A DNA stretch of 64,000 nucleotides, from positions 186,001 to 250,000 of the forward strand of contig NW_026912191.1 in NCBI RefSeq assembly GCF_963662255.1. The letters are read 5' to 3'. The notes below the pieces were generated by a model that saw only the letters and a program-made list of their open reading frames with translations, was not told where the DNA came from and did not search any database. This DNA is from Cinclus cinclus. Taxonomy: Eukaryota > Chordata > Aves > Passeriformes > Cinclidae. The translations under genes and the position numbers were made by a program. Positions 22,496 to 34,595 of the stretch are shown piece by piece (positions within the stretch are counted from its first letter, which is position 1; each line of letters begins with the position of its first letter).

Positions 22496-24640
22496 TTTCT
22501 CCCAGACCAAAGCTGCCCCCTCCTCCAAACCTGGCTGCCATCGGAGGCCCAAACGTGCCCTACAAAATGACATCTGCCAAGTGGGCTCTTGAGTTTGGCT
22601 TCTTGGGTGGAAGTACCTCCTTTCAAAGCCAACTTGCCTGCGGCCCGTCCTGGGCTTTTGCCTACAAAAATTCCATAAGGATGAGGATTTCTCCCAGACC
22701 AAAGCTGCCCCCTCCTCCAAACCTGGCTGCCATCGGAGGCCCAAACGTGCCCTACAAAATGACACCTGCCAAGTGGGCTCTTGAGTTTGGCTTCTTGGGT
22801 GGAAGTGCCTCCTTTCAAAGCAAACTTGCCTGCGGCCCGTCCTGGGCTTTTGCCTACAAAAATTCCATAAGGACGAGGATTTCTCCCAGACCAAAGCTGC
22901 CCCCTCCTCCAAACCTGGCTGCCATTGGAGGCCCAAACGCGCCCTACAAAATGACACCTGCCAAGTGGGCTCTTGAGTTTGGCTTCTTGGGGGAAAGTGC
23001 CTCCTTTCAAAGCCAACTTGCCTAACTAGCCTGCGGCCCGTGCTGGGCTTTAGACTACAAAAATTCCATAAGGACGAGGATTTCTCCCAGACCAAAGCTG
23101 CCCCCTCCTCCAAACCTGGCTGCCATCAGAGGCCCAAATGCGCCCCACAAAATGACATCTGCCAAGTGGGCTCTTGAGTTTGGCTTCTTGGGGAAAAGTG
23201 CCTCCTTTCGGAGCCAACTTGCCTAACTTGCCTGCGGCCCGTCCTGGGCTTTTGCCTCCAAAAATTCCAGAAGGACGAGGATTTCTCCCAGACCAAAGCT
23301 GCCCCCTCCTCCAAACCTGGCTGCCATCGGAGGCCCAAACGCGCCCCACAAAATGACACCTGCATTGAGGGTTCTTGAGTTTGGCTTCCTGGGGAAAAGT
23401 GCCTCCTTTCGGAGTCAACTTGCCTGCGGCCCATGCAGGGCTTTTGCCTACAAAAATTCCAGAAGGACGAGGATTTCTCCCAGACCAAAGCTGCCCCCTC
23501 CTCCAAACCTGGCTGCCATCGGAGGCCCAAACGTGCCCTACAAAATGACACCTGCCAAGTGGGCTCTTGAGTTTGGCTTCTTGGGTGGAAGTGCCTCCTT
23601 TCAAAGCCAACTTGCCTGCGGCCGGTCCTGGGCTTTTGCCTACAAAAATTCCATAAGGACGAGGATTTCTCCCAGACCAAAGCTGCCCCCTCCTCCAAAC
23701 CTGGCTGCCATAGGAGGCCCAAACGCGCCCTACAAAATGACATCTGCCAAGTGGGCTCTTGAGATTGGCTTCTTGCGGAAAATGCCTCCTTTCAAAGCCA
23801 ACTTGCCTAACTAGCCTGCGGCCCGTGCTGGGCTTTAGACTACAAAAATTCCATAAGGACGAGGATTTCTCCCAGACCAAAGCTGCCCCCTCCTCCAAAC
23901 CTGGCTGACATCGGAGGCCCAAACGCGCCCTAGAAAATGACACCTGCCAAGTGGGCTCTTGAGTTTGGCTTCTTGGGGAAAAGTGACTCCTTTCAAAACC
24001 AACTTGCCTGTGTCCCGTCCCGGGCTTTTGCTACAAAAATTCCATAAGGACGAGGATTCCTCCCAGACCAAAGCTGCCCCCTCCTCCAAACCTGGCTGCC
24101 ATCGGAGGCCCAAACGCGCCCCACAAAATGACACCTGCATTGAGGGTTCCTGAGTTTGGCTTCCTGGGGAAAAGTGCCTCCTTTCGGAGTCAACTTGCCT
24201 GCGGCCCATGCAGGGCTTTTGCCTACAAAAATTCCAGAAGGACGAGGATTTCTCCCAGACCAAAGCTGCCCCCTCCTCCAAACCTGGCTGCCATCGGAGG
24301 CCCAAACGCGCCCCACAAAATGACATCTGCATTGAGGGTTCTTGAGTTTGGCTTCTTGGGGAAAAGTGCCTCCTTTCAGAGCCAACTTGCCTAACTTGCC
24401 TGCGGCCCGTCCTGGGCTTTTGCCTACAAAAATTCCAGAAGGACGAGGATTTCTCCCAGGCCAAAGCTGCCCCCTCCTCCAAACCTGGCTGCCATCGGAG
24501 GCCCAAACGTGCCCTACAAAATGACACCTGCCAAGTGGGCTCTTGAGTTTGGCTTCTTGGGGAAAAGTGACTCCTTTCAAAACCAACTTGCCTGTGTCCC
24601 GTCCCGGGCTTTTGCTACAAAAATTCCAGAAGGACGAGGA
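22496..24640. repeat. 11-monomer block, 2,145 bp, copy C
   Basis: This is the same 11-monomer series as 13314-15458 (shift 9,182) and 15459-17603 (shift 7,037), present once here. That makes the tandem pair in unit 3 a derived duplication or this copy a derived contraction; the window alone does not polarise it. Confidence 0.9.
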
Positions 24641-25817
24641 TTTCTCCCAGACCAAAGCTGCCCCCTCCTCCAAACCTGGCTGCCATCGGAGGCCCAAACG
24701 CGCCCCACAAAATGACATCTGCATTGAGGGTTCTTGAGTTTGGCTTCTTGGGGAAAAGTGCCTCCTTTCGGAGCCAACTTGCCTAACTTGCCTGCGGCCC
24801 GTCCTGGGCTTTTGCCTCCAAAAATTCCATAAGGACGAGGATTTCTCCCAGGCCAAAGCTGCCCCCTCCTCCAAACCTGGCTGCCATCGGAGGCCCAAAC
24901 GTGCCCTACAAAATGACACCTGCCAAGTGGGCTCTTGAGTTTGGCTTCTTGGGGAAAAGTGACTCCTTTCAAAACCAACTTGCCTGTGTCCCGTCCCGGG
25001 CTTTTGCTACAAAAATTCCATAAGGACGAGGATTTCTCCCAGACCAAAGCTGCCCCCTCCTCCAAACCTGGCTGCCATCGGAGGCCCAAACGTGCCCTAC
25101 AAAATGACATCTGCCAAGTGGGCTCTTGAGTTTGGCTTCTTGGGTGGAAGTACCTCCATTCAAAGCCAACTTGCCTGCGGCCCGTCCTGGGTTTTGCCTA
25201 CAAAAATTCCATAAGGATGAGGATTTCTCCCAGACCAAAGCTGCCCCCTCCTCCAAACCTGGCTGCCATCGGAGGCCCAAACGTGCCCTACAAAATGACA
25301 CCTGCCAAGTGGGCTCTTGAGTTTGGCTTCTTGGGGGAAAGTGCCTCCTTTCAAAGCCAACTTGCCTAACTAGCCTGCGGCCTGTGCTGGGCTTTAGACT
25401 ACAAAAATTCCATAAGGACGAGGATTTCTCCCAGACCAAAGCTGCCCCCTCCTCCAAACCTGGCTGCCATCAGAGGCCCAAATGCGCCCCACAAAATGAC
25501 ATCTGCCAAGTGGGCTCTTGAGTTTGGCTTCTTGGGGAAAAGTGCCTCCTTTCGGAGCCAACTTGCCTAACTAGCCTGCGGCCCGTCCTGGGCTTTTGCC
25601 TCCAAAAATTCCAGAAGGACGAGGATTTCTCCCAGACCAAAGCTGCCCCCTCCTCCAAACCTGGCTGCCATCGGAGGCCCAAACGCGCCCTACAAAATGA
25701 CACCTGCATTGAGGGTTCTTGAGTTTGGCTTCCTGGGGAAAAGTGCCTCCTTTCGGAGTCAACTTGCCTGCGGCCCATGCAGGGCTTTTGCCTACAAAAA
25801 TTCCAGAAGGACGAGGA
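24249..25817. repeat. 8-monomer module, 1,569-bp version (second occurrence)
   Basis: It matches 17212-18780 at a shift of 7,037 bp, including the shared C deletion in CCTGGGTTTTGCC. It differs by at least one base (CTCCATTC near 25155 where the other has CTCCTTTC). Confidence 0.87.
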
Positions 25818-26401
25818 TTTCTCCCAGACCAAAGCTGCCCCCTCCTCCAAACCTGGCTGCCATCGGAGGCCCAAACGTGCCCTACAAAATGACACCTGCC
25901 AAGTGGGCTCTTGAGTTTGGCTTCTTGGGTGGAAGTGCCTCCTTTCAAAGCCAACTTGCCTAACTAGCCTGCGGCCCGTGCTGGGCTTTAGACTACAAAA
26001 ATTCCATAAGGACGAGGATTTCTCCCAGACCAAAGCTGCCCCCTCCTCCAAACCTGGCTGACATCGGAGGCCCAAACGCGCCCTAGAAAATGACATCTGC
26101 CAAGTGGGCTCTTGAGTTTGGCTTCTTGGGGAAAAGTGACTCCTTTCAAAACCAACTAGCCTGCGTCCCGTCCCGGGCTTTTGCTACAAAAATTCCATAA
26201 GGACGAGGATTCCTCCCAGACCAAAGCTGCCCCCTCCTCCAAACCTGGCTGCCATCGGAAGCCCAAACGCGCCCTACAAAATGACATCTGCCAAGTGGGC
26301 TCTTGAGTTTGGCTTTCTGGGGAAAAGTGCCTCCTTTCGGAGTCAACTTGCCTGCGGCTCATGCAGGGGTTTTGCCTACAAAAATTCCATAAGGACGAGG
26401 A

Positions 26402-29315
26402 TTTCTCCCAGACCAAAGCTGCCCCCTCCTCCAAACCTGGCTGCCATCGGAGGCCCAAACGCGCCCTACAAAATGACACCTGCCAAGTGGGCTCTTGAGT
26501 TTGGCTTCTTGGGGAAAATTGCCTCCTTTCGGAGTCAACTTGCCGGCGGCCCATGCAGGGCTTTTGCCTACAAAAATTCCATAAGGACGAGGATTCCTCC
26601 CAGACCAAAGCTGCCCCCTCCTCCAAACCTGGCTGCCATCGGAGGCCCAAACGCGCCCTACAAAATGACATCTGCCAAGCGGGCTCTTGAGTTTGGCTTC
26701 TTGAGGAAAAGTGCCTCCTTTCGGAGTCAACTTGCCGGCGGCCCATGCAGGGCTTTTGCCTCCAAAAATTCCATAAGGACGAGGATTTCTCCCAGACCAA
26801 AGCTGCCCCCTCCTCCAAACCTGGCTGCCATCGGAGGCCCAAACGCGCCCTACAAAATGACACCTGCCAAGTGGGCTCTTGAGTTTGGCTTCTTGGGGAA
26901 AAGTGCCTCCTTTCGGAGCCAACTTGCCTAACTAGCCTGCGGCCCGTGCTGGGCTTTTGCCTATAAAAATTCCATAAGGACGAGGATTTCTCCCAGACCA
27001 AAGCTGCCCCCTCCTCCAAACCTGGCTGCCATCGGAGGCCCAAACGCGCCCTACAAAATTACACCTGCATTGAGGGTTCTTGAGTTTGGCTTCCTGGGGA
27101 AAAGTGCCTCCTTTCGGAGTCAACTTGCCTGCGGCCCATGCAGGGCTTTTGCCTACAAAAATTCCAGAAGGACGAGGATTTCTCCCAGACCAAAGCTGCC
27201 CCCTCCTCCAAACCTGGCTGCCATTGGAGGCCCACACGTGCCCTACAAAATGACACCTGCCAAGTGGGCTCTTGAGTTTGGCTTCTTGGGTGGAAGTGCC
27301 TCCTTTCAAAGCCAACTTGCCTGCGGCCCGTCCTGGGCTTTTGCCTACAAAAATTCCATAAGGACGAGGATTTCTCCCAGACCAAAGCTGCCCCCTCCTC
27401 CAAACCTGGCTGACATCGGAGGCCCAAACGCGCCCTACAAAATGACACCTGCCAAGTCGGCTCTTGAGTTTGGCTTCTTGGGGAAAAGTGACTCCTTTCA
27501 AAACCAACTTGCCTGCGTCCCGTCCTGGGCTTTTGCTACAAAAATTCCATAAGGACGAGGATTCCTCCCAGACCAAAGCTGCCCCCTCCTCCAAACCTGG
27601 CTGCCATCGGAGGCCCAAACGCGCCCTACAAAATGACATCTGCCAAGTGGGCTCTTGAGTTTGGCTTTCTGGGGAAAAGTGCCTCCTTTCGGAGTCAATT
27701 TGCCTGCGGCCCGTCCTGGGCTTTTGCCTACAAAAATTCCATAAGGATGAGGATTTCTCCCAGACCAAAGCTGCCCCCTCCTCCAAACCTGGCTGCCATC
27801 GGAGGCCCAAACGTGCCCTACAAAATGACACCTGCCAAGTGGGCTCTTGAGTTTGGCTTCTTGGGTGGAAGTACCTCCTTTCAAAGCAAACTTGCCTGCG
27901 GCCCGTCCTGGGCTTTTGCCTACAAAAATTCCATAAGGACGAGGATTTCTCCCAGACCAAAGCTGCCCCCTCCTCCAAACCTGGCTGCCATTGGAGGCCC
28001 AAACGCGCCCTACAAAATGACACCTGCCAAGTGGGCTCTTGAGTTTGGCTTCTTGGGGGAAAGTGCCTCCTTTCAAAGCCAACTTGCCTAACTAGCCTGC
28101 GGCCCGTGCTGGGCTTTAGACTACAAAAATTCCATAAGGACGAGGATTTCTCCCAGACCAAAGCTGCCCCCTCCTCCAAACCTGGCTGCCATCAGAGGCC
28201 CAAATGCGCCCCACAAAATGACATCTGCCAAGTGGGCTCTTGAGTTTGGCTTCTTGGGGAAAAGTGCCTCCTTTCGGAGCCAACTTGCCTAACTTGCCTG
28301 CGGCCCGTCCTGGGCTTTTGCCTCCAAAAATTCCAGAAGGACGAGGATTTCTCCCAGACCAAAGCTGCCCCCTCCTCCAAACCTGGCTGCCATCGGAGGC
28401 CCAAACGTGCCCTACAAAATGACACCTGCATTGAGGGTTCTTGAGTTTGGCTTCCTGGGGAAAAGTGCCTCCTTTCGGAGTCAACTTGCCTGCGGCCCAT
28501 GCAGGGCTTTTGCCTACAAAAATTCCATAAGGACAAGGATTTCTCCCAGACCAAAGCTGCCCCCTCCTCCAAACCTGGCTGCCATCGGAGGCCCAAACGT
28601 GCCCTACAAAATGACACCTGCCAAGTGGGCTCTTGAGTTTGGCTTCTTGGGTGGAACTGCCTCCTTTCAAAGCCAACTTGCCTGCGGCCGGTCCTGGGCT
28701 TTTGCCTACAAAAATTCCATAAGGACGAGGATTTCTCCCAGACCAAAGCTGCCCCCTCCTCCAAACCTGGCTGCCATAGGAGGCCCAAACGCGCCCTACA
28801 AAATGACATCTGCCAAGTGGGCTCTTGAGATTGGCTTCTTGCGGAAAAGTGCCTCCTTTCAAAGCCAACTTGCCTAACTAGCCTGCGGCCCGTGCTGGGC
28901 TTTAGACTACAAAAATTCCATAAGGACGAGGATTTCTCCCAGACCAAAGCTGCCCCCTCCTCCAAACCTGGCTGACATCGGAGGCCCAAACGCGCCCTAG
29001 AAAATGACACCTGCCAAGTGGGCTCTTGAGTTTGGCTTCTTGGGGAAAAGTGACTCCTTTCAAAACCAACTTGCCTGCGTCCCGTCCCGGGCTTTTGCTA
29101 CAAAAATTCCATAAGGACGAGGATTCCTCCCAGACCAAAGCTGCCCCCTCCTCCAAACCTGGCTGCCATCGGAGGCCCAAACGCGCCCCACAAAATGACA
29201 CCTGCATTGAGGGTTCCTGAGTTTGGCTTCCTGGGGAAAAGTGCCTCCTTTCGGAGTCAACTTGCCTGCGGCCCATGCAGGGCTTTTGCCTACAAAAATT
29301 CCAGAAGGACGAGGA
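26402..29315. repeat. Mosaic satellite segment joining left and right halves of the window
   Basis: The monomers at 26402-26931 match the corresponding monomers of units 1 and 2 (3333-3862, 9013-9542), including GGGGAAAATTGCC, CCGGCGGCCC and AAGCGGGCTC. Next come the AAAATTACACC marker (T at 27060), the first CACACGTGCCC variant (27235-27240), and monomers resembling 32.5-33.7 kb. From about 28902 the sequence matches 23835 onward at a shift of 5,067 bp. No single higher-order unit explains the order; it reads as several in-phase joins. No genes or unique sequence are present. Confidence 0.82.
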
Positions 29316-30493
29316 TTTCTCCCAGACCAAAGCTGCCCCCTCCTCCAAACCTGGCTGCCATCGGAGGCCCAAACGCGCCCCACAAAATGACATCTGCATT
29401 GAGGGTTCTTGAGTTTGGCTTCTTGGGGAAAAGTGCCTCCTTTCAGAGCCAACTTGCCTAACTTGCCTGCGGCCCGTCCTGGGCTTTTGCCTACAAAAAT
29501 TCCAGAAGGACGAGGATTTCTCCCAGGCCAAAGCTGCCCCCTCCTCCAAACCTGGCTGCCATCGGAGGCCCAAACGTGCCCTACAAAATGACACCTGCCA
29601 AGTGGGCTCTTGAGTTTGGCTTCTTGGGGAAAAGTGACTCCTTTCAAAACCAACTTGCCTGTGTCCCGTCCCGGGCTTTTGCTACAAAAATTCCAGAAGG
29701 ACGAGGATTTCTCCCAGACCAAAGCTGCCCCCTCCTCCAAACCTGGCTGCCATCGGAGGCCCAAACGTGCCCTACAAAATGACATCTGCCAAGTGGGCTC
29801 TTGAGTTTCGCTTCTTGGGTGGAAGTACCTCCTTTCAAAGCCAACTTGCCTGCGGCCCGTCCTGGGCTTTTGCCTACAAAAATTCCATAAGGATGAGGAT
29901 TTCTCCCAGACCAAAGCTGCCCCCTCCTCCAAACCTGGCTGCCATCGGAGGCCCAAACGTGCCCTACAAAATGACACCTGCCAAGTGGGCTCTTGAGTTT
30001 GGTTTCTTGGGGGAAAGTGCCTCCTTTCAAAGCCAACTTGCCTAACTTGCCTGCGGCCTGTGCTGGGCTTTAGACTACAAAAATTCCATAAGGACGAGGA
30101 TTTCTCCCAGACCAAAGCTGCCCCCTCCTCCAAACCTGGCTGCCATCAGAGGCCCAAATGCGCCCCACAAAATGACATCTGCCAAGTGGGCTCTTGAGTT
30201 TGGCTTCTTGGGGAAAAGTGCCTCCTTTCGGAGCCAACTTGCCTAACTAGCCTGCGGCCCGTCCTGGGCTTTTGCCTCCAAAAATTCCAGAAGGACGAGG
30301 ATTTCTCCCAGACCAAAGCTGCCCCCTCCTCCAAACCTGGCTGCCATCGGAGGCCCAAACGCGCCCTACAAAATGACACCTGCATTGAGGGTTCTTGAGT
30401 TTGGCTTCCTGGGGAAAAGTGCCTCCTTTCGGAGTCAACTTGCCTGCGGCCCATGCAGGGCTTTTGCCTACAAAAATTCCAGAAGGACGAGGA
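29316..30493. repeat. Truncated 8-monomer module: 6 monomers, 1,178 bp
   Basis: Starts are 29316, 29517, 29708, 29900, 30101 and 30302. Compared with the 1,570-bp module it lacks one 201-bp and one 191-bp monomer (392 bp), and the flanking monomer is a recombinant. Relative to 24.2-25.8 kb the shift changes here from 5,067 to 4,676 bp. The one-base difference from 392 comes from this copy retaining the C lost at 25.19 kb. GAGTTTCGC near 29805 is a private variant. Confidence 0.85.
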
Positions 30494-33400
30494 TTTCTCC
30501 CAGACCAAAGCTGCCCCCTCCTCCAAACCTGGCTGCCATCGGAGGCCCAAACGTGCCCTACAAAATGACACCTGCCAAGTGGGCTCTTGAGTTTGGCTTC
30601 TTGGGTGGAAGTGCCTCCTTTCAAAGCCAACTTGCCTAACTAGCCTGCGGCCCGTGCTGGGCTTTAGACTACAAAAATTCCATAAGGACGAGGATTTCTC
30701 CCAGACCAAAGCTGCCCCCTCCTCCAAACCTGGCTGACATCGGAGGCCCAAACGCGCCCTAGAAAATGACATCTGCCAAGTGGGCTCTTGAGTTTGGCTT
30801 CTTGGGGAAAAGTGACTCCTTTCAAAACCAACTTGCCTGCGTCCCGTCCCGGGCTTTTGCTACAAAAATTCCATAAGGACGAGGATTCCTCCCAGACCAA
30901 AGCTGCCCCCTCCTCCAAACCTGGCTGCCATCGGAAGCCCAAACGCGCCCTACAAAATGACATCTGCCAAGTGGGCTCTTGAGTTTGGCTTTCTGGGGAA
31001 AAGTGCCTCCTTTCGGAGTCAACTTGCCTGCGGCTCATGCAGGGGTTTTGCCTACAAAAATTCCATAAGGACGAGGATTTCTCCCAGACCAAAGCTGCCC
31101 CCTCCTCCAAACCTGGCTGCCATCGGAGGCCCAAACGCGCCCTACAAAATGACACCTGCCAAGTGGGCTCTTGAGTTTGGCTTCTTGGGGAAAATTGCCT
31201 CCTTTCGGAGTCAACTTGCCGGCGGCCCATGCAGGGCTTTTGCCTACAAAAATTCCATAAGGACGAGGATTCCTCCCAGACCAAAGCTGCCCCCTCCTCC
31301 AAACCTGGCTGCCATCGGAGGCCCAAACACGCCCTACAAAATGACATCTGCCAAGCGGGCTCTTGAGTTTGGCTTCTTGAGGAAAAGTGCCTCCTTTCGG
31401 AGTCAACTTGCCGGCGGCCCATGCAGGGCTTTTGCCTCCAAAAATTCCATAAGGACGAGGATTTCTCCCAGACCAAAGCTGCCCCCTCCTCCAAACCTGG
31501 CTGCCATCGGAGGCCCAAACGCGCCCTACAAAATGACACCTGCCAAGTGGGCTCTTGAGTTTGGCTTCTTGGGGAAAAGTGACTCCTTTCGGAGCCAACT
31601 TGCCTAACTAGCCTGCGGCCCGTGCTGGGCTTTTGCCTACAAAAATTCCATAAGGACGAGGATTTCTCCCAGACCAAAGCTGCCCCCTCCTCCAAACCTG
31701 GCTGCCATCGGAGGCCCAAACGCGCCCTACAAAATGACACCTGCATTGAGGGTTCTTGAGTTTGGCTTCCTGGGGAAAAGTGCCTCCTTTCGGAGTCAAC
31801 TTGCCTGCGGCCCATGCAGGGCTTTTGCCTCCAAAAATTCCATAAGGACGAGGATTTCTCCCAGACCAAAGCTGCCCCCTCCTCCAAACCTGGCTGCCAT
31901 TGGAGGCCCACACGTGCCCTACAAAATGACACCTGCCAAGTGGGCTCTTGAGTTTGGCTTCTTGGGTGGAAGTGCCTCCTTTCAAAGCCAACTTGCCTGC
32001 GGCCCGTCCTGGGCTTTTGCCTACAAAAATTCCATAAGGACGAGGATTTCTCCCAGACCAAAGCTGCCCCCTCCTCCAAACCTGGCTGCCATCGGAGGCC
32101 GAAACGTGCCCTACAAAATGACATCTGCCAAGTGGGCTCTTGAATTTGGCTTCTTGGGTGGAAGTACCTCCTTTCAAAGCCAACTTGCCTGCGGCCCGTC
32201 CTGGGCTTTTGCCTACAAAAATTCCATAAGGACGAGGATTTCTCCCAGACCAAAGCTGCCCCCTCCTCCAAACCTGGCTGCCATCGGAGGCCCAAACGCG
32301 CCCCACAAAATGACATCTGCATTGAGGGTTCTTGAGTTTGGCTTCTTGGGGAAAAGTGCCTCCTTTCGGAGTCAACTTGCCTAACTTGCCTGCGCCCCTT
32401 GCGGGGTTTTTGCCTCCAAAAATTCCATAAGGACGAGGATTTCTCCCAGACCAAAGCTGCCCCCTCCTCCAAACCTGGCTGACATCGGAGGCCCAAACGC
32501 GCCCTACAAAATGACACCTGCCAAGTCGGCTCTTGAGTTTGGCTTCTTGGGGAAAAGTGACTCCTTTCAAAACCAACTTGCCTGCGTCCCGTCCTGGGCT
32601 TTTGCTACAAAAATTCCATAAGGACGAGGATTCCTCCCAGACCAAAGCTGCCCCCTCCTCCAAACCTGGCTGCCATCGGAGGCCCAAACGTGCCCTACAA
32701 AATGACACCTGCCAAGTGGGCTCTTGAGTTTGGCTTCTTGGGTGGAAGTACCTCCTTTCAAAGCAAACTTGCCTGCGGCCCGTCCTGGGCTTTTGCCTAC
32801 AAAAATTCCATAAGGACGAGGATTTCTCCCAGACCAAAGCTGCCCCCTCCTCCAAACCTGGCTGCCATTGGAGGCCCAAACGCGCCCTACAAAATGACAC
32901 CTGCCAAGTGGGCTCTTGAGTTTGGCTTCTTGGGGGAAAGTGCCTCCTTTCAAAGCCAACTTGCCTAACTAGCCTGCGGCCCGTGCTGGGCTTTAGACTA
33001 CAAAAATTCCATAAGGACGAGGATTTCTCCCAGACCAAAGCTGCCCCCTCCTCCAAACCTGGCTGCCATCAGAGGCCCAAATGCGCCCCACAAAATGACA
33101 TCTGCCAAGTAGACTCTTGAGTTTGGCTTCTTGGGGAAAAGTGCCTCCTTTCGGAGCCAACTTGCCTAACTTGCCTGCGGCCCGTCCTGGGCTTTTGCCT
33201 CCAAAAATTCCAGAAGGACGGGGATTTCTCCCAGACCAAAGCTGCCCCCTCCTCCAAACCTGGCTGCCATCGGAGGCCCAAACGTGCCCTACAAAATGAC
33301 ACCTGCATTGAGGGTTCTTGAGTTTGGCTTCCTGGGGAAAAGTGCCTCCTTTCGGAGTCAACTTGCCTGCGGCCCATGCAGGGCTTTTGCCTACAAAAAT

Positions 33401-34595
33401 TCCAGAAGGACGAGGATTTCTCCCAGACCAAAGCTGCCCCCTCCTCCAAACCTGGCTGCCATCGGAGGCCCAAACGTGCCCTACAAAATGACACCTGCCA
33501 AGTGGGCTCTTGAGTTTGGCTTCTTGGGTGGAAGTGCCTCCTTTCAAAGCCAACTTGCCTGCGGCCGGTCCTGGGCTTTTGCCTACAAAAATTCCATAAG
33601 GACGAGGATTTCTCCCAGACCAAAGCTGCCCCCTCCTCCAAACCTGGCTGCCATAGGAGGCCCAAACGCGCCCTACAAAATGACATCTGCCAAGTGGGCT
33701 CTTGAGATTGGCTTCTTGCGGAAAAGTGCCTCCTTTCAAAGCCAACTTGCCTAACTAGCCTGCGGCCCGTGCTGGGCTTTAGACTACAAAAATTCCAGAA
33801 GGACGAGGATTTCTCCCAGACCAAAGCTGCCCCCTCCTCCAAACCTGGCTGACATCGGAGGCCCAAACGCGCCCTAGAAAATGACACCTGCCAAGTGGGC
33901 TCTTGAGTTTGGCTTCTTGGGGAAAAGTGACTCCTTTCAAAGCCAACTTGCCTAACTAGCCTGCGGCCCGTGCTGGGCTTTAGACTACAAAAATTCCATA
34001 AGGACGAGGATTTCTCCCAGACCAAAGCTGCCCCCTCCTCCAAACCTGGCTGCCATCAGAGGCCCAAATGCGCCCCACAAAATGACATCTGCCAAGTAGG
34101 CTCTTGAGTTTGGCTTCTTGGGGAAAAGTGCCTCCTTTCGGAGCCAACTTGCCTAACTTGCCTGCGGCCCGTCCTGGGCTTTTGCCTCCAAAAATTCCAG
34201 AAGGACGAGGATTTCTCCCAGACCAAAGCTGCCCCCTCCTCCAAACCTGGCTGCCATCGGAGGCCCAAACGTGCCCTACAAAATGACACCTGCATTGAGG
34301 GTTCTTGAGTTTGGCTTCCTGGGGAAAAGTGCCTCCTTTCGGAGTCAACTTGCCTGCGGCCCATGCAGGGCTTTTGCCTACAAAAATTCCAGAAGGACGA
34401 GGATTCCTCCCAGACCAAAGCTGCCCCCTCCTCCAAACCTAGCTGCCATCGGAGGCCCAAACGCGCCCCACAAAATGACACCTGCATTGAGGGTTCCTGA
34501 GTTTGGCTTCCTGGGGAAAAGTGCCTCCTTTCGGAGTCAACTTGCCTGCGGCCCATGCAGGGCTTTTGCCTACAAAAATTCCAGAAGGACGAGGA
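30494..34595. repeat. Mosaic satellite segment related to 25.8-28.9 kb
   Basis: Positions from 30494 to about 32.0 kb follow 25818 to about 27.3 kb at a shift of 4,676 bp. The shift then becomes 5,069 (two extra monomers, including one with GGCCGAAACGTG near 32100) and then 4,877 (one monomer lost). Near 33.9 kb a monomer joins back to TTTAGAC-type sequence, and 34056-34390 repeats 33069-33403 at a shift of 987 bp (five monomers). Private variants include GACGGGG near 33219 and AAGTAGACTC near 33108. Nothing but satellite is present. Confidence 0.8.

Larger units (their letters stand above)
20927..26401. repeat. Higher-order repeat unit 4 (left part): 5,475 bp matching unit 3 without the extra 2,145-bp block
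   Basis: Positions 20927 to about 24640 match 11745-15458 at a shift of 9,182 bp. Positions 22496-26401 match 15459-19364 at a shift of 7,037 bp. The length is 9,182-minus-2,145 compatible: 19364 minus 11744 minus 2,145 equals 5,475. Differences are few, for example TACCTCCATTC near 25155. Homology to unit 3 ends in the monomer at 26402, where unit 3 has the divergent TAGCTGCC/GGTGG monomer (19365) and this copy does not. Confidence 0.9.
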
